From an uncultured Bacteroidales bacterium (GTDB lineage Bacteria > Bacteroidota > Bacteroidia > Bacteroidales > Bacteroidaceae), in NCBI GenBank assembly GCA_937995875.1, contig CALKIW010000121.1, positions 1 through 64,000 of the forward strand: DNA of 64,000 bases, written 5' to 3'. Of this stretch, positions 52,669 to 60,860 are shown one piece after another. Every line of letters starts with the position of its first letter. Position 1 is the stretch's first letter. The translations under genes and the position numbers were made by a program. The notes under the pieces were generated by a model. It made no database searches. It saw only the letters and a list, made by a program, of their open reading frames with translations, and had not been told where the DNA came from.

Positions 52669-53929
52669 TAAACAGAAAGAACAACTGAAGAAAGGCCTGG
52701 TCTTCGGAGGGCTGGGACTGCTCTTTGCCCTCTCGATGTGGTTCATCTTCGCCCCGTCGGGCAAGGACAAGACCGCTGCCGGACAGGGATTGAACGACAG
52801 CATACCGCAGGCGACCACCGAGCAACTGACGGGCAACAAGCTAAAAGCCTACGAGCTGGGCGACAAGGCGCACGAGCAGCAACAGGCACGCGAGGAGATG
52901 GGACGATTGTCCGATTACTTCGCCGAGAATACGGCTCCAACGGAAACGGAACGTGCCGAAGCAGCCGCTTCCACGGCAAAGATTGAAAGCTCGATGCGCC
53001 GTTATGAGGAAAACAACCGCCTGCTCAACTCTTTTTACGCCCCCGATCCGCATGAGGAGGAGCGTGAGGCGATGAAACAGGAGATAGACAACCTCAAAAA
53101 GGAATTATCCTCCAAGGACAGCAGGGAGGATGATGAGGAGAAACGACAGCTTGCCCTTATGGAAAAGAGTTATCAGATGGCGTCGAAGTATCTGCCCAAA
53201 ACATCTGCCACTCCTCCGTCATTGGGTAATGCCTTTACAGACGGCAAGGGAAGCACTGCCACAATCACCGATATGGAAACTGCAAAGGGGCAGGTTGCGC
53301 AAGCCAACACTCCTGCAATGGAAGTTTTGGCAGAGCGCAGGCAGGTGGTGTCCTCGCTTAATCAACCGATGAGCGATGCGGATTTCATTGCGGAATACGG
53401 CATGAAAGCACGCAATTTAGGTTTCCACTCGCTCACAGGTACGGCAGTTCCCACAATGCGCAACACGCTCAAAGTGGTCGTGGACAGGATGACCACGCTC
53501 AAGGAGGGCGACAATGTGGTGCTCCGTCTGCTGGAAACCGCCAAGGTGCAGGGACTGCGTATTCCACGGCAGAGCCGACTGATTGCATCTGCCAAGATAG
53601 AGGGCAACCGTATGCACCTGCTCATTAGGAGCATTGAGGTGAACGGTCATATCATAGCCGTCAAGCTCTCGGCATACGACATGGACGGACAGGAGGGCGT
53701 GTATATCCCCGGCTCTGAGGACATCAACGCTCTCAAAGAGGTCGGGGCGAACATCGGCGGCTCGATGGGGACTTCTTTCACCTTTGCTTCCTCCGCCAAG
53801 GACCAGATTATTTCCGAGGCGGCTCGTGGTGTGATGCAGGGGGCAAGTCAGCTTCTCCAAAAGAAACTGCGCACCGTCAAGGTAACACTCAAAGGGGGCT
53901 ATCGCCTGTTTTTGGTTCAGACCAAATAA
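52661..53929 (+). CDS. traM: TraM, VirB10-like
   Basis: 422 residues. One membrane segment near the N-terminus (LVFGGLGLLFALSMWFIFAP), a charged, coiled-coil periplasmic arm (~70-165), then the C-terminal VirB10-like beta domain (~270-420, VLRLLETAKVQGLRIPRQSRLIA). It spans the periplasm and links both membranes of the channel. Confidence 0.93.
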   Translation: MDNKQKEQLKKGLVFGGLGLLFALSMWFIFAPSGKDKTAAGQGLNDSIPQATTEQLTGNKLKAYELGDKAHEQQQAREEMGRLSDYFAENTAPTETERAEAAASTAKIESSMRRYEENNRLLNSFYAPDPHEEEREAMKQEIDNLKKELSSKDSREDDEEKRQLALMEKSYQMASKYLPKTSATPPSLGNAFTDGKGSTATITDMETAKGQVAQANTPAMEVLAERRQVVSSLNQPMSDADFIAEYGMKARNLGFHSLTGTAVPTMRNTLKVVVDRMTTLKEGDNVVLRLLETAKVQGLRIPRQSRLIASAKIEGNRMHLLIRSIEVNGHIIAVKLSAYDMDGQEGVYIPGSEDINALKEVGANIGGSMGTSFTFASSAKDQIISEAARGVMQGASQLLQKKLRTVKVTLKGGYRLFLVQTK

Positions 53930-53974
53930 AATAATCTAAAATGAGAAAACAATAACATCAAATCAATAACAGCA

Positions 53975-54931
53975 ATGAAGAAACTTATTTTATCAGTGAT
54001 GCTACTTGCATCAGCAATGGGGACAGCCTTTGCTCAGGAAACAGACAGCAATGTAGTGCTCAATCCCAATCGTCCGCTCTCTTCGGGCGAACTCTTTCAA
54101 GGTATGAGCCGTGCCATTCCCAATGCTCGTGTCGTCCTGCCATACGGCTTGGACGTTACCTTCGGCAAGACCGTGCATCTCATCTTTCCCTCTGCCGTGC
54201 GCTATGTGGACTTGGGTTCGCAGAACATCATCGCCGGAAAAGCGGAGAATGCTGAGAACGTGCTGCGTGTGAAGGCTGCCGTCAAGGACTTTGAAACGGA
54301 AACCAACATGAGTGTTATCTGCGAGGACGGCTCGTTTTACGCTTTCAACGTAAAATATGCCGATGAGCCGGAGAAACTCAGCGTGGAAATGAAGGACTTT
54401 CTGTCACCAACAGACGGACGATTGCCAAGCAACCGTGCCGACATCTACTTCAAGGAACTTGGCAACGAGTCGCCCGTATTGGTCAAGTTGATGATGCAGA
54501 CCATCTATCAGAACAGCCAGCGCACCATCAAGCACATCGGGGCGCAGCAGTTCGGCATGAAGTTCCTGCTGCGAGGATTGTATGCCCATAACGGTTTGCT
54601 GTATTTCCACATCCGTATGGAAAACGGCACGAACATGCCGTATTCGGTGGACTTTATCACGTTCAAGGTGGTGGATAAGAAAGTGGCAAAGCGCACCGCC
54701 ATACAGGAACAGGTGCTTCAGCCCTTGCGTGCCTGGCATCAGGTGATGCAGGTAAAGGGTAAGGATAGTGAGCATTCAGTGTTCGTGCTGGAACAGTTCT
54801 CGCTCTCGGAAGACAAGCAATTAGAGGTAACGCTCTACGAGCGAAACGGTGGGCGCACGCTGACCTTTTATGTCGGGCAGGAAGACCTGATGCTGGCCAA
54901 GAAAATTGATAACCTCAAACTCAAATGGTAG
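53975..54931 (+). CDS. traN: TraN, DUF4138 (VirB9-like)
   Basis: 318 residues. Signal peptide ending AMGTAFAQ; mature part of two beta domains (LPYGLDVTFGKTVHLIFPSAVRYVDLGS, ~50-75; KFLLRGLYAHNGLLYFHIRMENGTNMPYSVDFITFKV, ~195-230). Outer-membrane-side component of the channel. Overlaps or abuts traO. Confidence 0.93.
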   Translation: MKKLILSVMLLASAMGTAFAQETDSNVVLNPNRPLSSGELFQGMSRAIPNARVVLPYGLDVTFGKTVHLIFPSAVRYVDLGSQNIIAGKAENAENVLRVKAAVKDFETETNMSVICEDGSFYAFNVKYADEPEKLSVEMKDFLSPTDGRLPSNRADIYFKELGNESPVLVKLMMQTIYQNSQRTIKHIGAQQFGMKFLLRGLYAHNGLLYFHIRMENGTNMPYSVDFITFKVVDKKVAKRTAIQEQVLQPLRAWHQVMQVKGKDSEHSVFVLEQFSLSEDKQLEVTLYERNGGRTLTFYVGQEDLMLAKKIDNLKLKW

Positions 54932-54936
54932 GCTTT

Positions 54937-55518
54937 ATGAAGAAGAAACTCATTTTATCGGCTTGCATGGCGGTGGCCATGACTTTCAGTCTTCCATCGC
55001 ACGCACAGCGACTTATTCCTAAACAGAAAGGAATAGAAATTGTGGGTAGTGTTCCTCTTATCAAGGGAGAAAAGCTCTTTCATGGAGATAACTTCGGTGT
55101 GGGCGTATCGCTTACCCGTTACTTGAAGCGTGAGAACTACACCTTTGTCTTGGCAGAGTATGAACAGCAGAATATGCCGTATAGAGAGTATGGCGTGAAA
55201 CTCAAAGATGCGTTGCTTCATTTGGGCTATATGCACCCGATACTCTCCGACAATGGCAAGAACGTGTTTTTCTATGGTGGCATATCTGCTTTGGGTGGCT
55301 ACGAGGAACTGAACGGGGACAAAAAGCTGCTGCCCGATGGGGCAACATTGCTCGACCGCTCACGCTTCGTCTATGGCGGTGCCGTGCATGGCTCGGTGGA
55401 AGTGTTCCTCACGGACAGGTTTCTGTTTCTTGTCAAGGCACAAGGACGGTTGCTGTTTGGAACGGACATACATCATTTCCGTCCTGCACTCTCGGCAGGG
55501 TTTAGGTTTAATTTTTAA
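54937..55518 (+). CDS. traO: TraO
   Basis: 193 residues from ATG 54937 (MKKKLILSACMAVAMTFSLPSHAQ, a clean signal peptide); an ATG at 54925 overlaps the traN stop and is the alternative. The mature part is beta-rich with repeated aromatic strand ends (FFYGGISALGGYEEL; VLAEYEQQNMPYREYG) and ends RFNF, an outer-membrane barrel-like C-terminus. Position and length fit CTnDOT TraO. Confidence 0.85.
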   Translation: MKKKLILSACMAVAMTFSLPSHAQRLIPKQKGIEIVGSVPLIKGEKLFHGDNFGVGVSLTRYLKRENYTFVLAEYEQQNMPYREYGVKLKDALLHLGYMHPILSDNGKNVFFYGGISALGGYEELNGDKKLLPDGATLLDRSRFVYGGAVHGSVEVFLTDRFLFLVKAQGRLLFGTDIHHFRPALSAGFRFNF

Positions 55519-55530
55519 GCAAGAAGAAAA

Positions 55531-56016
55531 ATGAAAAAGAAGATTTTAAGTTCGATATGGGTAATGGGTGTGCTTGCCCTTGCCGTGTTTTGCTTATCTG
55601 CTTGTGATAGGGAGTTGGATGTTCAGCAGTCTTATCCGTTCACTCTCGAGACGATGCCCGTTCAGAAGGACATCATCAAGGGACAGACGGCAGATATACG
55701 CTGCACCCTCAAACGAGGGGGCGAATTTGCCGACACGCACTACACCATCCGATATTTCCAACCGGACGGCAAGGGAACACTGAAAATGGACGACGGGACG
55801 GTATTCAAGCCCAACGACCGCTATCCGCTCACGAAAGATGTGTTCCGCCTGTACTACACCTCGCTCTCCACTGACCGTCAGACGATTGACGTGTACGTGG
55901 AGGACAGTTTCGGTAAGATGCAGCAACTGACTTTCAGTTTCAACAACGAAAAGGCGGAGGATAAGGAAAAGTCCGCCGCAGTAGTAACCAAAGCCTTGAA
56001 CGATGCGAACGGTTAA
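55531..56016 (+). CDS. traQ: TraQ, DUF3872 lipoprotein
   Basis: 161 residues. Lipidation cysteine in AVFCLSACDRE (~C25). The mature part is an Ig-like beta sandwich (KDIIKGQTADIRCTLKRGGEFADTHYTIRYFQPDGKGTL). The gene starts 12 nt after traO and overlaps the lysozyme gene by 14 nt. TraP (a primase in CTnDOT) is absent between traO and traQ; the primase-helicase at 1316 may substitute. Confidence 0.85.
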   Translation: MKKKILSSIWVMGVLALAVFCLSACDRELDVQQSYPFTLETMPVQKDIIKGQTADIRCTLKRGGEFADTHYTIRYFQPDGKGTLKMDDGTVFKPNDRYPLTKDVFRLYYTSLSTDRQTIDVYVEDSFGKMQQLTFSFNNEKAEDKEKSAAVVTKALNDANG

Positions 56017-56509
56017 ATGCTTTGCCTTATTCTGTATGGTATGCTTGTTCTGCCAGCCGATCCTTGCCCAGCGCAGGGTACGGTTGGCGGACTTGCCGCC
56101 TTTTGAGCGTGCCGTGGCCGTCGTGAAATACTTTGAGGGACTGCATGGCTGGAAGGATTATCCATACGTCGGGTATGGTCATCAGTTGCAGCCGGGTGAG
56201 CACTTCACGGCAAACATGACGGAACGGCAGGCGGACTCGCTGCTCCGTGCCGACCTTTGGAAATGCTTTGAACACTTCAAAGGCTATGGCAAGGATGCCC
56301 TGCTGCTGACCTTGCTTGCCTACAATGTGGGTATGGGGAGGTTGCTTGGCTATGGCAAGCACTCCAAAAGCCGACTGCTGCGAAAAATAGAGGCTGGGGA
56401 TAGGAATTTCTATCGGGAGTATGTCTCGTTCTGCCGATACAAGGGAAAGATTTTACGTGGGTTGGTGAAACGAAGAATTTTAGAATATCTAATGTTTTAT
56501 GTGCCATAA
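56003..56509 (+). CDS. GH24 (phage-type) lysozyme of the tra operon
   Basis: 168 residues. Signal peptide (CMVCLFCQPILAQ). Lysozyme core: catalytic Glu in VKYFEGLHGWKDYPYVGYGHQ (~41-61, as in T4-type enzymes), MTERQADSLLRADL and ALLLTLLAYNVGMGRLLGYG. It would open peptidoglycan for the transfer channel. Last tra gene; the AT-rich region after it (56510-56750) begins the inserted defence module. Confidence 0.88.
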   Translation: MRTVKCFALFCMVCLFCQPILAQRRVRLADLPPFERAVAVVKYFEGLHGWKDYPYVGYGHQLQPGEHFTANMTERQADSLLRADLWKCFEHFKGYGKDALLLTLLAYNVGMGRLLGYGKHSKSRLLRKIEAGDRNFYREYVSFCRYKGKILRGLVKRRILEYLMFYVP

Positions 56510-56750
56510 GCGGTTTTTGATTTTTGTTCCCTTGTTGTCGTAAGATAATAAGGAAGTTTATTTTATTTCAGCTGGTGCAACAGCTTACGATAGAGAAAAA
56601 TGACAAATTGACACAAATCAAGAGGTGATACCCGACAGGCTTGCCATAATGACATTTTTGGTGCGAATTTGTGCAAAGGTACGCATTTTGTCCTTAGCTT
56701 CACAGCGTATCATTTTTAAGACCCCAGCTAAGGACTGGTATTTTATAGTT
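56510..56750. other. AT-rich junction before the TIR-caspase module
   Basis: No gene. A frame runs from 56625 into the TIR gene but lacks TIR similarity and passes through this junction. No clear TAnnTTTG element was found. Confidence 0.4.
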
Positions 56751-57146
56751 ATGTATAGAATTTTTATATCTCACTCGTGGACTTATTCTAAGGAATACGA
56801 CAAGATTGAAGAGTTTCTGAAGGAACAAGGTGTTTCGTTTTACAATCACTCCGTTCCGAAAGATGACCCTGTTCATACCAATGGAACAGACAAAGAACTG
56901 TATGAAAAGATTGATGCCAAAGTAAGAGGTTGCAGTTGTGTTATCATTCTTGCTGGTGTGTATGCTTCATATAGCAAATGGATTAACAAGGAAATCGAAA
57001 TTGCGAAGAAGTACAACAAGCCTATCATTGCCGTTGAACCTTTCGGCTCAGAAAGAACTTCAAAGGTAGTAAAGGAAGCTGCTACTGTCATTGTAGGTTG
57101 GAGAGCGTATTCTGTTGCTAATGCTGTTAAAACCTATGCGTTATAG
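56751..57146 (+). CDS. TIR-like (MTH538/DUF1863-type, ThsB-like) protein
   Basis: 131 residues from ATG 56751 (MYRIFISHSW). Flavodoxin/TIR fold: first strand RIFISHSW, then 'SVPKDDPVHTNG', strand CSCVIILAGVY and the catalytic-type motif SKWINKE (S75-W77-E81, SxWxxxE) with the putative NADase Glu. This is the family of the Thoeris ThsB sensor, which makes a cyclic ADP-ribose-like signal from NAD on phage infection. The next gene is a caspase-like protease 3 nt downstream, so the pair resembles the caspase-effector type of Thoeris. Own promoter not identified. Confidence 0.85.
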   Translation: MYRIFISHSWTYSKEYDKIEEFLKEQGVSFYNHSVPKDDPVHTNGTDKELYEKIDAKVRGCSCVIILAGVYASYSKWINKEIEIAKKYNKPIIAVEPFGSERTSKVVKEAATVIVGWRAYSVANAVKTYAL

Positions 57147-57149
57147 TCT

Positions 57150-58121
57150 ATGAAAAAAGCACTACTCATCGGTATCAACGACTATCCTATACAGCCATTG
57201 AGAGGTTGTATAGAAGATGTACGAACACTCCATTCCGTCTTAGAACGGAATGGAGATGGTTCAAAAAACTTCGATATTTTGTCACTTGAGGACGTACAAT
57301 CATCTAATAAAGCAATGGAAGCCATTGAAGAACTGTTCAAGGGCGACGAAGATTTTGCTTTACTCTATTATTCTGGACACGGATTTGTCAATACTATTGG
57401 TGCAGAATTGGTATTCCCTGATGATTGTTGTAAAGATGGATACCATAAGGGGTTGCAGATGTCAGACATAATGCAGGTTGTCAATCGTTCCAAAGTGAAG
57501 AACAAGGTGGTCATACTCGACTGTTGCCACGCTGGTAATATGGGTGAGAACATACGCTCTGCCGAAAGTGAACTAAGCGAGGGCGTATCCATTCTTACAG
57601 CTTGTCGCAAAGACGAGTCTGCTTTGGAAATGGGTGGACACGGTGTCTTTACTGAACTTCTTTGCGAGGCATTAAGAGGTGGCGCTGCCGACTTTTCAGG
57701 CAACATCACAATGGGCGGCATTTATGCCTACATCGACCGCTCTTTTGGTTGTTGGGAGCAAAGACCAATTTTCAAAACCAATATATGTCGGTTTGCTCCG
57801 TTGAGAACAGTTGTCCCTAAAATCTCCAATGAGATTATTCGTGAATTAAGGACTTTATTCAATGACCCAACAGAGGTTTTCCAGTTAGACCCTTCTTTTG
57901 AGTACACCAATGTTCCAGAGTGTGAGCTGACACCTATAGAGCCTTATGCCCAGAAAGAGCATATCGAGCAATTCAAGACGTTGCAAAAACTCCAAAGCAT
58001 TGGTTTTGTAGAACCAATTGAAGAGGAGTATATGTATTATGCTGCAATGCACTCAACTGGCTGCCGACTTACGGCATTAGGGCAATATTATTGGCGTTTA
58101 GTTATAAATGATAGAATATGA
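57150..58121 (+). CDS. Caspase-like protease (Thoeris-type effector)
   Basis: 323 residues. N-terminal caspase p20-like domain (~1-200): KKALLIGINDYPIQPLRGC start, LLYYSGHGF with catalytic H77, VVILDCCHAGN with catalytic C126. The C-terminal part (~215-323) has no catalytic motif and could be the signal-sensing domain. It sits between two TIR genes (3 nt and -4 nt). In caspase-type Thoeris a TIR-made nucleotide activates such a protease, which kills the infected cell by cutting proteins. Assignment by domain and order; ligand not testable here. Confidence 0.88.
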   Translation: MKKALLIGINDYPIQPLRGCIEDVRTLHSVLERNGDGSKNFDILSLEDVQSSNKAMEAIEELFKGDEDFALLYYSGHGFVNTIGAELVFPDDCCKDGYHKGLQMSDIMQVVNRSKVKNKVVILDCCHAGNMGENIRSAESELSEGVSILTACRKDESALEMGGHGVFTELLCEALRGGAADFSGNITMGGIYAYIDRSFGCWEQRPIFKTNICRFAPLRTVVPKISNEIIRELRTLFNDPTEVFQLDPSFEYTNVPECELTPIEPYAQKEHIEQFKTLQKLQSIGFVEPIEEEYMYYAAMHSTGCRLTALGQYYWRLVINDRI

Positions 58122-58669
58122 GCAGATTATTTACAGAAGATTTCTTTCGGAATTATAGCCGTACTTCACTTAACGAATCACAGCAGAGAGAGCAACGTTT
58201 ATTTTCGCAAACAGCATCTTTGAGTGATAGTCAAACGTTTGATATATTCCTCTCTTACAATATTGCCGACAAAGCTGTTGTAAAAGGTATATATTACTAC
58301 TTGTCAAAGTTAGGGTATAAAGTGTATTTAGATTCTATTATAGACCCTGACTTGAATCGAAACCTTGTTACGAAACAGACAGCAGAGAAGATACGCAAAA
58401 GGTTGAGGAATAGTAAATCTCTGATTTTCGCAGCGTCCAAAGGAGCTTCTTTAAGTAAATGGATGACGTGGGAATTAGGAATGGTAGATGGCAATACCTC
58501 TAAATGTATGCTTCTTCCAGTTGCACAAGGTTATGAAGTCGTCTATAATAAGCAAGAGTACCTAAAACTCTATCCTGTAATTTACTTATCAAATAGCTAT
58601 ACGTCAAAAGTTAAGGATGATAGTGGCATTGAGAAGGATTTGTTATCGTTCGTATCTCCTTCGATGTGA
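58118..58669 (+). CDS. Second TIR-domain protein of the caspase operon
   Basis: 183 residues. About 40 residues of N-terminal extension, then a TIR-like domain: FDIFLSYNIADKAVVKGIYYYLSKLGYKVYLD (~41-72), LIFAASKGASLSKWMTWE with S113-W115-E119 (SxWxxxE), and YPVIYLSNSY. It overlaps the caspase gene by 4 nt (ATGA). It is unlike the first TIR gene in sequence, so it is not a recent duplicate. It may widen the range of phage triggers or be a regulator. Confidence 0.8.
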   Translation: MSRLFTEDFFRNYSRTSLNESQQREQRLFSQTASLSDSQTFDIFLSYNIADKAVVKGIYYYLSKLGYKVYLDSIIDPDLNRNLVTKQTAEKIRKRLRNSKSLIFAASKGASLSKWMTWELGMVDGNTSKCMLLPVAQGYEVVYNKQEYLKLYPVIYLSNSYTSKVKDDSGIEKDLLSFVSPSM

Positions 58670-58698
58670 TAATCAAAGTAGGGCTTCCTACACTTTAC

Positions 58699-60159
58699 CT
58701 AAAAAGCCGTGATGGATAAAACAAATCTAATCACGAGGATGTCATCTAAACTGTGTCATGCACTAAAACAATAAATTCATCATCGCTCTGTTTATCGAGC
58801 ATAAAGATTAGTACAATGACACAAGAAGAGTACGCAAAAATGTTGGCTTCCGCCAAAGAGCAATTCAAGGTTGGCAAGCCTTTGTTTGGCAAGGATGGTG
58901 CATTCCACCAAGTATTGGAAGACTTTCTCAACGCCGCCATGGAGGGCGAGTTGGAAACCCACCTTGACGCCACCAAGCCGTTAAGCGGTAATCGCCGTAA
59001 TGGCAAGATGCACAAGCAGCTCCAAACGGAGTATGGCCCCGTAGAGATCGAGACTCCCCGTGACCGTGATGGCAGCTTTGAGCCGGAAACGGTGAGGAAA
59101 CGCCAGACGATCCTTGCCGAGGGCCTTTCTGATAAGATCATCAGCCTTTACGCCAGCGGTCAGAGCATGCAGCAGATCAGCGACTTCATCGAGGAGAACT
59201 ATGGCAGCAGGCTCTCCAAGGAAACCATCAGCAACATCACGGAGAAGGTTTGGGACGAAATCAAGTCGTGGCGCAACCGTCCTCTGGATGCAGTCTATCC
59301 CATCGTCTGGATGGATGCCATCCATTACAAGGTGCGCAACGACAAGGGGTCGGCAGAGTCGCGTGCCATTTATAATGTCATCGGCATTGACAAGAACGGG
59401 CGCAAGGACTTGCTGGGCATGTATGTGTCTCACAGTGAGGGCGCTAACTTCTGGCTCGGTGTCTTGACCGACCTTCAGAACCGTGGCGTGAGAGACATCT
59501 TGATTGCCTGCGTGGACGGTCTGTCGGGCTTCCCCGATGCCATCCGGAGCGTGTTCCCCAATACGGACGTACAACTGTGTATCGTGCATCAGATACGCAA
59601 TTCCGTGAAGTATGTGGGCAGTAAGAACCAAAAGGAATTTCTAAGGGACCTCAAGTTGGTCTATGCCGCTGACACAAAGGAAAAAGCTGAGACGGAACTT
59701 GATAATCTGGAGGAGAAGTGGGGCGGACTTTATCCCATTGTCATCAAGTCGTGGAGAGACAAATGGGAGCTGCTGAGCTGCTGTTTTCAATATACCGCGG
59801 CCATCCGTAAGATCATCTACACCACCAATACCGTAGAGGGCTACCACCGTCAAGTCCGCAAAGTCACCAAGACCAAGGGCGTCTTTCCGACAGACGACGC
59901 GCTTTACAAGCTTGTCTATCTGGCCTATCGCAATATCCGCAAGAAATGGACCATGCCGCTTGCAAACTGGGGACAGACGGCGCAACAATTGGCCATAAAA
60001 TTTGGAGATCGTTTCAAGATCATGTAACTTTGCGCTGCCGCGGGCTCCTCGTCGTCGAAACGCGATTAAAAATCGCGTCCCGCCGACCGAGGTTGAAGCC
60101 TGACGGAGAAGGCGCACTGACACAGTTGAGTTGACTAACCCTCTAATCACGGCTTTTAG
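58699..60159 (+). mobile_element. IS256-family insertion sequence
   Basis: Terminal inverted repeats AAAAAGCCGTGAT (58701-58713) and its near complement ATCACGGCTTTT (60146-60157), with inner copies AACTGTGTCA (58749-58758) and TGACACAGTT (60118-60127). One intact transposase lies between. No target duplication is visible in the immediate flanks. It separates the TIR-caspase module from the PcfJ region. Confidence 0.8.
58816..60027 (+). CDS. IS256-family mutator-type transposase
   Basis: 403 residues from ATG 58816 (MTQEEYAKMLASAKEQ), preferred over an upstream frame extension without IS256 sequence. DDE catalytic core: IVWMDAIHYKV (first Asp), IACVDGLSGFPDAI (second Asp), YTTNTVEGYHRQVRK (Glu), all intact; typical LAEGLSDKIISLYASGQSMQQI region. 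Full length, so probably active. Confidence 0.93.
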   Translation: MTQEEYAKMLASAKEQFKVGKPLFGKDGAFHQVLEDFLNAAMEGELETHLDATKPLSGNRRNGKMHKQLQTEYGPVEIETPRDRDGSFEPETVRKRQTILAEGLSDKIISLYASGQSMQQISDFIEENYGSRLSKETISNITEKVWDEIKSWRNRPLDAVYPIVWMDAIHYKVRNDKGSAESRAIYNVIGIDKNGRKDLLGMYVSHSEGANFWLGVLTDLQNRGVRDILIACVDGLSGFPDAIRSVFPNTDVQLCIVHQIRNSVKYVGSKNQKEFLRDLKLVYAADTKEKAETELDNLEEKWGGLYPIVIKSWRDKWELLSCCFQYTAAIRKIIYTTNTVEGYHRQVRKVTKTKGVFPTDDALYKLVYLAYRNIRKKWTMPLANWGQTAQQLAIKFGDRFKIM

Positions 60160-60355
60160 TTTCTTGATATCTTGCACATAAGATGCTACTATAAAAACAC
60201 TTGGTATATGTTATTTTTGTTATCGGGATTGAATTTTATTCCTGCGACTTTCTTTTGCTTCTTTGCTTTGGTCGCCTGCTCGTTCAAAGACAAAGAAAAG
60301 AAGCCACGCAAATTTTCGGTTTGCGTGGCTCGTGGTCTTATTCAAGATGCTGTTT
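60160..60355. other. Short gap between IS256 and the PcfJ operon
   Basis: Nothing but the terminator hairpin; AT-rich. Confidence 0.5.
60302..60330 (-). terminator. Terminator of the minus-strand PcfJ operon
   Basis: AGCCACGCAAA (60302-60312) and TTTGCGTGGCT (60320-60330) are perfect 11-bp arms. On the minus strand it is followed by the T-rich TCTTTTCTTTGTCTTTG. It lies 25 nt after the stop of the last gene of that operon. Confidence 0.85.
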
Positions 60356-60568
60356 CTACACTTTCGTTATTCTGTCTATTCGTTCATTGGGGTGTCTGTC
60401 AAATGCCCAATTTATTTCATCATCGGGCAGGGTGCTGTGAATGCTTCCACCCATCACTAACCCACAATCTTGCAGGACTTTCTGCCGTGCTTCCTCCTTG
60501 CTCTCCGCAACTACATCGAATACGCCATCGAAAACATATTGCGTATATACCAAAAATCTCTGTTTCAT
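60356..60568 (-). CDS. Small conserved-type hypothetical protein
   Basis: 70 residues from ATG 60568 (MKQRFLVYTQYVFDGVFDVVAESKEEARQ). The 'V.Y.Q...GVFDV.AESKEEAR' pattern is like the small alpha/beta proteins common in the accessory part of Bacteroidales elements; function unknown. A TTG 7 codons upstream overlaps the preceding gene and is less likely. Last gene of the operon. Confidence 0.7.
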   Translation of the reverse strand: MKQRFLVYTQYVFDGVFDVVAESKEEARQKVLQDCGLVMGGSIHSTLPDDEINWAFDRHPNERIDRITKV

Positions 60569-60578
60569 CTTCGTAAAC

Positions 60579-60833
60579 TTAAAATTCAACCTTTAACAAT
60601 CTGTATTCCTTTGGCTCTCCATTGGATAATTTGCGGTGGGTGAGCCAAAAGTGGTGTGCACCATAGCCGTATGCAAAGAATTTGTCAAGTTCCGTTTCTT
60701 CGGATAGTTTATTGATTGCCGTCCTTAACTCTTCCTCATTTTCGGACAGGGTTATCGCATTGATAACCCTGATGAGTATGTGCGGTATCTCGTCCGCACA
60801 GTTATAGATAATGTTTTCAATCTCTGTTTTCAT
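60579..60833 (-). CDS. Small hypothetical protein
   Basis: 84 residues, soluble, helical (NAITLSENEEELRTAINKLSEETELDKFFAYG). Not recognised. It lies 27 nt after the PcfJ-like gene and 10 nt before the 70-residue gene on the same strand, so it belongs to the operon. Confidence 0.65.
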   Translation of the reverse strand: MKTEIENIIYNCADEIPHILIRVINAITLSENEEELRTAINKLSEETELDKFFAYGYGAHHFWLTHRKLSNGEPKEYRLLKVEF

Positions 60834-60860
60834 ATCTGTGTCTATTTAATTGTTCATATT

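Noticed and set aside
55531..55600. Similarity of the TraQ N-terminus (MKKKILSS...ALAVF) to the NVEAL leaders
   Set aside because: Limited to the signal peptide; TraQ has a lipobox and the DUF3872 fold and lacks the NVEAL box.
56625..56750. Longer N-terminus for the first TIR protein
   Set aside because: The extra 42 codons show no TIR or signal features, while ATG 56751 begins exactly at the first TIR strand.
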